NCBI GenBank assembly: GCA_903859115.1
Contig: CAIOLH010000254.1
Location: forward strand, 1 to 11,990
Origin: an uncultured Opitutia bacterium
Lineage (GTDB): Bacteria; Verrucomicrobiota; Verrucomicrobiae; Opitutales; UBA953
Length of the DNA stretch: 11,990 bases
Direction: 5' to 3'
Shown: positions 7,097-11,990 of the stretch, one piece after another
Layout: every line of letters starts with the position of its first letter
How positions within the stretch are numbered: the stretch's first letter is position 1
Notes under the pieces: model-generated
What the model was told of the DNA's origin: nothing
Seen by the model: only the letters and a program-made list of their open reading frames with translations
Database searches by the model: none
Translations under genes and position numbers: made by a program

Positions 7097-8674
7097 TTAC
7101 GAACCGGCTTTAATTTCAATCACATCATGCGGGGCGGCTTCTCTTTGTCCCGCCGGGGTGATTCTAATATAACGTGCATTGGCACGGTGTTCGGTTAGAT
7201 TTTTTGCACCCAAGTATCCAAGACCGCTCTGAACTCCGCCTGCCAATGGAGCGAGGACTTGATCAACAGACCCGGTCACTTCTTTCAGCGCCTCAATACC
7301 TTCTGGGGCGATTTTATTGAGTTTAGGAGATGTATTAGAATGACCATAGCGCGTGGCCGAACCCTTGCGCATCGCTTCAAGTGAACCCATCCCTCGATAT
7401 TCTTTATAAGTCTTACCATTAATTTCCATCAATTTACCAGGAGCCTCGCGACTGCCTGCGAGTAATCCGCCGAGAATAACAGCATCGGCAAGCGTGAGCG
7501 CTTTAACGATATCGCCACTCTTGGAAATACCACCATCAGCAATAATTCTTACGCCAGCTTTTGAGGCGGCACGTGAAGCAACATAGAGTGCGGTTAATTG
7601 AGGAATGCCGACGCCTGCGACCATACGCGTGGTACAAATAGATCCAGGACCCTGCCCAATCTTAATCGCATCAGCTCCAGCAGCGGCCAAGAAATCAACG
7701 CCTGCTCCGCTGGTTACATTTCCGGCAATCAACGTTGTAGCCTTAAATTGTTTTCTTAATAATTTTAGAGCATCACCAACGCCTTTGGTAAAACCATGCG
7801 CCGTAGAAATCGCCAACGCATCGGCACCCTCTTCAATAAGTGCGGCGGCGTGAACGAGAAGGGCATTTTTATCCACTTCGCCATCGGCATTACGTGGAAC
7901 GTTAATGGCGACACCGACGCGCAAGCGGAAATCGCTATCACGTGTCGGACGAACATGAGCGCGTGACTCTTCCGAAATTCTTTCGATATCACTCAAGGTA
8001 AACAGGCCTCTCAACTGGTTCTTGGCATCAACCACGAGCAGTTTATTTTGTCCGACGTTTTCAGAAAACAGTCGGTCCGCTTTGGCAATCGGATCCTTAC
8101 CTAAATCTTTTTCAAAAACTACAAAGACCTTGTCGCGCGGCGTCATTACTTCGACGACTTTACGCTTCCCGTGTCTTTCTTTGACCGTACTTCCAGGTAA
8201 TAAACCCAAGAGGGTATTATCTTTAGAAACTACGGGGAAAGTACTGAAGGCTAATCCTTCCATTTCAATACGGTGGAGAACTTCCGCAATGGTCAGCTCT
8301 GGGGAAACAACCGCAGGGTCACCAATCATTCCGTGAATGTGATTCTTCACTCGGCGTACTTCCTTAATTTGTTCAGCCGAGGACATGTTATAATGCAGAA
8401 GACCGAGCCCACCATTAAGCGCCATCGCGATCGCCATTTGATGTTCGGTGACGGTGTCCATGTCGGACGACACAATCGGGAGAGATAAACTGATGCTGTC
8501 AGATAGGGATGAATCCAAGCGCGTCATGCGCGGGAGAACTTCGGAATAATTTGTCGCCAAGGAGACGTCGTCGTACGTCAAACCCAGCCCAGCATTAGCC
8601 GCAAAGAATGGATCGGCGGGGAGGAAGAAGCGTTCATCGAGAGAAACGCGACTTTTGTTTTTTGAGGAAGCCAT
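7097..8674 (-). CDS. guaB: Inosine-5'-monophosphate dehydrogenase (GuaB)
   Basis: Oxidises IMP to XMP with NAD+, the committed step of guanine nucleotide synthesis. From ATG at 8674 it has 525 residues: a TIM-barrel start (LTYDDVSL, 32-39; SSDMDTVTE, 69-77), two CBS modules inserted at roughly 113-235, then the catalytic half. Key elements: [11 protein letters not shown] with the nucleophile Cys347, [10 protein letters not shown] (379-388), [10 protein letters not shown] (426-435), the flap Arg442-Tyr443, and [17 protein letters not shown] near the end. CBS domains and the flap Arg-Tyr separate it from GMP reductase. One oddity: the loop normally reading D-[ST]-A-H-G is here STAHG, with Ser290 in place of the conserved Asp. 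The frame can be extended to a TTG at 8692, but the ATG is far more likely. Divergent from menC across 92 bases; the membrane-anchored protein gene follows after 16 bases. Confidence 0.96.
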   Translation of the reverse strand: MASSKNKSRVSLDERFFLPADPFFAANAGLGLTYDDVSLATNYSEVLPRMTRLDSSLSDSISLSLPIVSSDMDTVTEHQMAIAMALNGGLGLLHYNMSSAEQIKEVRRVKNHIHGMIGDPAVVSPELTIAEVLHRIEMEGLAFSTFPVVSKDNTLLGLLPGSTVKERHGKRKVVEVMTPRDKVFVVFEKDLGKDPIAKADRLFSENVGQNKLLVVDAKNQLRGLFTLSDIERISEESRAHVRPTRDSDFRLRVGVAINVPRNADGEVDKNALLVHAAALIEEGADALAISTAHGFTKGVGDALKLLRKQFKATTLIAGNVTSGAGVDFLAAAGADAIKIGQGPGSICTTRMVAGVGIPQLTALYVASRAASKAGVRIIADGGISKSGDIVKALTLADAVILGGLLAGSREAPGKLMEINGKTYKEYRGMGSLEAMRKGSATRYGHSNTSPKLNKIAPEGIEALKEVTGSVDQVLAPLAGGVQSGLGYLGAKNLTEHRANARYIRITPAGQREAAPHDVIEIKAGS

Positions 8675-8766
8675 AGGTATCGGTTTCCCCAAAGGGTATT
8701 AAACATCGTTCACTAGGGTGGCAAATTGATTTTGCTCCCTGGCAAAATTTAAAGATACTTAAGGGT
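8675..8766. promoter_or_regulatory. Divergent guaB/menC control region with TGGCAAA repeats
   Basis: This 92-base gap must hold the promoters of both guaB (leftward) and menC (rightward). TGGCAAA occurs at 8719-8725 and 8740-8746, exactly 21 bases apart, with the inverted copy TTTGC at 8731-8735 between them; ATTTTGC (8729-8735) and GCAAAAT (8742-8748) form a perfect 7-base inverted repeat. A weak leftward promoter can be proposed: TTGCCA (minus strand, 8719-8724), 17 bases, TAATAC (8696-8701). A rightward one could be TTGATT (8726-8731), then TAAAGA (8750-8755) after 18 bases, which would give a very short menC leader. The promoter assignments are tentative; the repeats are plain in the sequence. 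Confidence 0.45.
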
Positions 8767-9717
8767 ATGAATGACGGAAAATACGAGTTTTTGAGGGTGC
8801 GACGAGAGTTCCGTCATCCGTTTGTCACCGGAGCTGGCAGTTTTACAGAAGTAGAAAGAGTCTTAATCAAAACCGAAATGAATGGTGAGATTGGCTTTGG
8901 TGAAATTGCCCCATGGCCGAATTTTAATACAGAAAGTATTTCCGAGTGTGTTGATCTACTTAATTCCTTCGGCGGAGATTTATTTAAATTAAACGCATAC
9001 TTAAAAGACTTGGACGGCGGCTTCCCTTGTTTACGGGCGGCACTCTCCTCCTGTCGTCATTGGGCTGAAATCACAAATTTTAATAAAAAAACTTTCTGGG
9101 CCGGTCTTGTTTCCGAACCGACAGCTGAAAACATTAAAAGAAAAATAGCTGAGGGCTTTAAAACAATTAAGCTCAAAATTTCTCCCCAAATTTCTCTTGT
9201 TGATATTAAATCTTTAATTTCTACGACACCTAAGAATATTATTTTTCGCCTTGATGCCAACGGAAGTCTAAACCTACAAGAAACAGAACACTGGGTAAAT
9301 TTTGCACTGTCTTCAGACCAAATCGAATTCATTGAACAACCGCTTCCTGTAAATAATCCTGGGTACAATCAGTTAGACACTCAAAAAGTCGCACTCGATG
9401 AATCTTTTATTTCTCCTGATAAGTTTAGTTGGGCCGGCCCGGTGGTCGTAAAGCCCTCCCTGGTAGGCGATTGGGATGTTTTTTTGGCCTGGCGAAAAAC
9501 CCATCCCAACAAAGTTATTTATTCATCTGTCTTTGAAACTGCTTTTGGTCGTCAGGCTGCACTTTGGCTAACCCAACTCGACCCTGCGGTCGGCGCACTA
9601 GGATTCGACACCCTAAACCAATTCAAAGACGACGGCTTAGATCGTCATCGATCGGGCCCAATCGTTGAAGGACTATCAAACTTCGATTGGTTAGAACTAT
9701 GGAGGAAATTTAAATGA
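8767..9717 (+). CDS. menC: o-Succinylbenzoate synthase (MenC)
   Basis: Enolase-superfamily enzyme that dehydrates SHCHC to o-succinylbenzoate in the classical menaquinone pathway. It has 316 residues, a usual length. The start reads YEFLRVRREFRHPFVTGAG, matching the family N-terminal pattern. The catalytic pattern is complete: the KxK pair Lys135/Lys137 in TIKLKIS, metal ligands Asp163 (RLDANGS), Glu190 (EFIEQPL) and Asp211 (ALDESF), and the second catalytic lysine Lys229 (VVVKPSLVGD), followed by YSSVFETAFGRQA. Related enzymes such as N-acylamino acid racemase and dipeptide epimerase share this fold, but the menE gene overlapping its stop decides for MenC. AAGGG lies only one base before the ATG at 8767, too close to act as a normal Shine-Dalgarno site. 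Its last codons contain the ribosome binding site of menE. Confidence 0.94.
   Translation: MNDGKYEFLRVRREFRHPFVTGAGSFTEVERVLIKTEMNGEIGFGEIAPWPNFNTESISECVDLLNSFGGDLFKLNAYLKDLDGGFPCLRAALSSCRHWAEITNFNKKTFWAGLVSEPTAENIKRKIAEGFKTIKLKISPQISLVDIKSLISTTPKNIIFRLDANGSLNLQETEHWVNFALSSDQIEFIEQPLPVNNPGYNQLDTQKVALDESFISPDKFSWAGPVVVKPSLVGDWDVFLAWRKTHPNKVIYSSVFETAFGRQAALWLTQLDPAVGALGFDTLNQFKDDGLDRHRSGPIVEGLSNFDWLELWRKFK
9701..9705 (+). promoter_or_regulatory. Shine-Dalgarno site of menE
   Basis: GGAGG lies 8 bases before the menE ATG (9714) and inside the last menC codons. It is the only textbook ribosome binding site at correct spacing that I see in the window, and it fixes the menE start. Confidence 0.85.
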
Positions 9718-10919
9718 AATCAATTGCTGTCTTCCACTCGGATCCAAAGAAATATTTAGAAGAGGTTCTTACGGCGCATTCTAATAGTCGTGCGGTTTTT
9801 TTAGGAAATCCGAACTGGGGTCCTACTGAACTAAAAAGTGCCGCCCAACTCATTCCCAAAGAAACTATCGTCGAGGGAATCCATCTCGTGCCCCATGGCA
9901 CAGCTCCCGCAAATTGGCCCGAAGCATGGATGGACTGTCTTTTTATTCCAACGGGCGGAACGGGCGGTAAAGTGAAGTTCGTTATTCATAACACAAAAAC
10001 CCTCAAGGCGGCAGCTTTAGGATTACGCGATGCGTTAGTGGCGAGAGGGCTTAGCCCCATTCTTCATGGTGCGAGTTTTACTCCACCCTACCATGTCAGT
10101 GGATTGATGCCCGTACTACGTGCTCAATTTACAGGCGGTAACTATGGTCACTACGATGGGCGTTTCGTATCCAATCAGCCTCTACCCGAAATTAAATTAC
10201 CCACGGGTGGTACTAAAATAGCTTCGTTAGTTCACACTCAAATTTCTCGAATACTTGAGCACCCCGAGGGCTTAAAATGGCTCAAGCAGTTTAGCGTTAT
10301 TTTATTAGGCGGAGCCGCCGTGCCGCGACCCGTTGTCGACGCCATTCGGAATCATCATCTACCCGTCTACGCTAGTTACGGAATGACTGAAACGGCTGCG
10401 CTCTGTGCTTTCTGTCCACCCGAGAAAATTTGGCGTGATGAACCTCTTCGTGGATATCCGCTCCCAGGTGTAAAGTTTACAGAAATTAATCATCACATCC
10501 GGATTCATTCACCCGCTTGTGGCCTAGGCTATTGGCTCGGTGAAAAATTCTCAGATCCTTATACTTCCGGAGATCTTGGACACGTTAATGCTGATGGGAC
10601 TGTAGAAATTTTTGGTCGAGGCGACCGAATCATCAATTCTGGTGGTGAAAAAATTGATCCCTCGCGCGTTGAAGAAATTTTAAAGGCCACCGGACTCGTA
10701 AAAGATATTTGTGTGTTTGGAGTTATCGATGCTCAGTGGGGTCAACGCGTCGTCGCCTGTGTCGTCGCCAGTGAGTATAATTCAGCCGCACTTAAAAAAG
10801 CGGTTGAGGTCCTAGAACCTGCTGCACGTCCTAAAAATTATATCTTTGTTGAAAAAATTCCGCTCGATGCACGCGGAAAATTCGATCGCCTTGCCGCCGA
10901 AAAACTTTTGCAGATTTAG
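9714..10919 (+). CDS. menE: o-Succinylbenzoate-CoA ligase (MenE), short form
   Basis: Acyl-adenylate-forming ligase that activates o-succinylbenzoate with ATP and CoA for naphthoate ring closure in menaquinone synthesis. The large-domain motifs are the phosphate loop [11 protein letters not shown] (79-89), [10 protein letters not shown] (221-230) and TSGDLG with Asp287. The hinge and C-terminal domain follow: [14 protein letters not shown] (301-314) and the adenylation lysine Lys389 in DARGKFDR. At 401 residues it is clearly shorter than the roughly 450-490 usual for MenE; the missing part is N-terminal, since the phosphate loop begins near residue 79. The loop is also unusual, TGGTGGKVK rather than the common TSGTTGxPK form. 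The ATG at 9714 overlaps the menC stop as ATGA and has a good GGAGG site. The stop TAG overlaps the convergent kdsA stop. Substrate assignment leans on menC; sequence alone would only say AMP-dependent ligase. Confidence 0.9.
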   Translation: MKSIAVFHSDPKKYLEEVLTAHSNSRAVFLGNPNWGPTELKSAAQLIPKETIVEGIHLVPHGTAPANWPEAWMDCLFIPTGGTGGKVKFVIHNTKTLKAAALGLRDALVARGLSPILHGASFTPPYHVSGLMPVLRAQFTGGNYGHYDGRFVSNQPLPEIKLPTGGTKIASLVHTQISRILEHPEGLKWLKQFSVILLGGAAVPRPVVDAIRNHHLPVYASYGMTETAALCAFCPPEKIWRDEPLRGYPLPGVKFTEINHHIRIHSPACGLGYWLGEKFSDPYTSGDLGHVNADGTVEIFGRGDRIINSGGEKIDPSRVEEILKATGLVKDICVFGVIDAQWGQRVVACVVASEYNSAALKKAVEVLEPAARPKNYIFVEKIPLDARGKFDRLAAEKLLQI

Positions 10920-11710
10920 TTTCGGGCTGCTTTCCAAATTTGCAGACACGATTCCACTAACGCAGGGAACTCTGCTAGTGGCACTTGGCTGGGTCCGTCA
11001 GAAATTGCCTTGGATGGATCTGGATGTGTTTCCATAAACAAGCCATCGGCGCCCGCTGCTAAAGCTGCTTTCGCTAAAACCGGAACATACTCGCGTTGAC
11101 CACCCGAAGCTCCGCCTGCTGCACCGGGTAATTGTACGGCATGCGTTGCATCCATAATTGTGGGATAACCGTAGCTCGCCATGATAGGGAAAGATCTCAT
11201 ATCCACGACAAGGTTTTGATATCCAAAAGTAGTTCCACGGTCAGTTTGCCAAATTTCCGCTGCTTTAGCTCCCTTTAATTTATCGACCACAAATTTCATT
11301 TCAAAAGGTGAAAGGAATTGTCCTTTTTTAACATTCACTACTTTTCCAGTTTTTGCTGCGGCCACCAATAAGTCTGTCTGGCGACACATGAATGCAGGAA
11401 TTTGTAATACATCGACCACCTTGCCCACAGGCTCACAGTGTTCGGGTCCGTGAATGTCTGTTAAAACAGCGAAGCCATAATCTTTTTTTACTAATTTAAG
11501 TAATTCTAAGCCGGCTTCCATTCCGGGACCACGATCGCCGCCTAAAGAAGTGCGATTGGCTTTATCATATGAACCTTTGAAAATAATATTTAGTTCCGGA
11601 AAACGGGCAGATAGTGCCTTCAGCTCTTTCGCCACGGTGCGACAATTGGATTCTGATTCTAACGAACAAGGACCGGCGATGAGGAGGAGTCTCCGCTTAT
11701 CGTGTAACAT
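10916..11710 (-). CDS. kdsA: 3-deoxy-8-phosphooctulonate synthase (KdsA), metal-type
   Basis: Condenses phosphoenolpyruvate and arabinose 5-phosphate to Kdo 8-phosphate, the precursor of the inner-core sugar of lipopolysaccharide. The 264 residues are close to family length. Motifs: IAGPCSLES (11-19), [14 protein letters not shown] (42-55), LTDIHGPE (83-90), [18 protein letters not shown] (155-172), [10 protein letters not shown] (187-196) and [20 protein letters not shown] (226-245). Cys15, His190, Glu227 and Asp238 fit the four metal ligands of the metal-dependent class typified by Aquifex, whereas the E. coli type has Asn in place of the Cys. The start ATG at 11710 has no visible Shine-Dalgarno site; the 45 bases to the upstream PolX gene are AT-rich near the start but I can assign no promoter. 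The TAA stop overlaps the menE stop on the other strand. Confidence 0.95.
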   Translation of the reverse strand: MLHDKRRLLLIAGPCSLESESNCRTVAKELKALSARFPELNIIFKGSYDKANRTSLGGDRGPGMEAGLELLKLVKKDYGFAVLTDIHGPEHCEPVGKVVDVLQIPAFMCRQTDLLVAAAKTGKVVNVKKGQFLSPFEMKFVVDKLKGAKAAEIWQTDRGTTFGYQNLVVDMRSFPIMASYGYPTIMDATHAVQLPGAAGGASGGQREYVPVLAKAALAAGADGLFMETHPDPSKAISDGPSQVPLAEFPALVESCLQIWKAARN

Positions 11711-11755
11711 AATGTAAAATTAGACAAAAAATCAGACCGAGGGCGAGCCGTATCC

Positions 11756-11990
11756 TTACTTGCGACCCAGCCACTTTAAAACCTCGGGTAGTGAACGCGT
11801 ATTTAAAACGTTTTCTTTGGTTAACCAACCCTTGCGTGCAATACGTACACCATGCGCCGCAAAGCCTAGTTGCTCAATGTCGTGAGCGTCTGGATTAATC
11901 GAGGTCAGCACGCCTTTTTCGGAGGCTCGACGCCACCAACGCCAGTCGAGATCCAATCTCCAGGGGTTAGCATTTAATTCAATGATGGTA
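11756..11990 (-). CDS. polX: PolX-type DNA polymerase/PHP protein, C-terminal end
   Basis: Partial gene: the frame runs leftward from the right edge of the window, and only about the last 77 residues are visible, ending with TAA at 11756-11758. The tail reads TIIELNANPWRLDLDWRWWRRA, then VLTSINPDAHDIEQLGFAAHGVRIARKGWLTKENVLNTRSLPEVLKWLGRK. ELNANPWRLDLDWRW, the metal-site motif INPDAH, and ARKGWLTKENVLN are characteristic of the C-terminal PHP phosphoesterase domain of bacterial family X DNA polymerases, which have gap-filling and 3'-5' exonuclease activity in base excision repair. The polymerase part lies outside the window, so a stand-alone PHP protein cannot be excluded. An internal TTG at 11956 is not the true start, because the conserved sequence continues upstream of it. 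kdsA follows after 45 bases on the same strand. Confidence 0.88.
   Translation of the reverse strand, partial: TIIELNANPWRLDLDWRWWRRASEKGVLTSINPDAHDIEQLGFAAHGVRIARKGWLTKENVLNTRSLPEVLKWLGRK

Noticed and set aside
7081..7119. N-terminal extension of the membrane-anchored protein into guaB
   Set aside because: It would overlap the end of guaB by 23 bases, while the ATG at 7080 starts directly before the hydrophobic helix, as expected of a signal anchor.
7605..8488. Several plus-strand frames antisense to guaB
   Set aside because: All lie opposite conserved GuaB sequence, and their composition is that of complement translations.
8675..8692. TTG start giving GuaB six extra residues
   Set aside because: The ATG at 8674 is a better codon and the extra residues fit no family pattern.
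1..11990. CRISPR arrays, insertion sequences, tRNA/rRNA genes, toxin-antitoxin or defence systems
   Set aside because: Reading both strands I saw no regular repeat-spacer series, transposase motifs, flanking inverted repeats or RNA gene signatures; essentially the whole window is explained by housekeeping genes.

Overview
The window looks like ordinary, compactly arranged chromosome from a Gram-negative bacterium. It holds twelve protein-coding genes, one of them cut by the right edge, and shows no mobile element, CRISPR array, tRNA or rRNA. KdsA (Kdo synthesis) implies a lipopolysaccharide outer membrane, and MenC/MenE imply menaquinone made by the classical o-succinylbenzoate route. My best guess is Verrucomicrobiota, perhaps Opitutae. 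This rests on the feel of the HisG, GuaB and PolX sequences and on the small proline-rich membrane-anchored protein, and it is inference only.

Layout. (1) 75-2871, + strand: hisG, aguB and aguA, separated by 7 and 3 bases, form a probable operon joining the first step of histidine synthesis to the two-step conversion of agmatine to putrescine. (2) 2868-5421, - strand: a ferrous iron uptake operon, feoA-feoB plus a 49-residue Cys-rich membrane protein, with ATGA start/stop overlaps at both junctions. Upstream is a clear promoter with a 17-bp near-perfect palindrome over the expected transcription start, most likely a Fur-type iron operator. (3) 5510-8674, - strand: guaB (IMP dehydrogenase), an unrecognised proline-rich membrane-anchored protein, and an exodeoxyribonuclease III gene. 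(4) 8767-10919, + strand: menC-menE, overlapping by ATGA and divergent from guaB across a 92-base regulatory gap containing repeats. (5) 10916-11990, - strand: kdsA, and upstream of it the C-terminal end of a PolX-type DNA polymerase/PHP protein.

The packing is very tight: six of twelve gene junctions are 4-base overlaps. Both convergent junctions (aguA/small Feo protein and menE/kdsA) share the same four bases, TTAG, with TAG ending one gene and TAA on the other strand ending its neighbour. This leaves no room for terminators between convergent genes. Shine-Dalgarno sequences are weak or absent before most starts; menE is the clear exception. I found no clearly new system. The items most worth a second look are the easily missed small Feo protein, the feo operator, a Ser where GuaB normally has an Asp, the short MenE with an unusual P-loop, and the unrecognised membrane-anchored protein.
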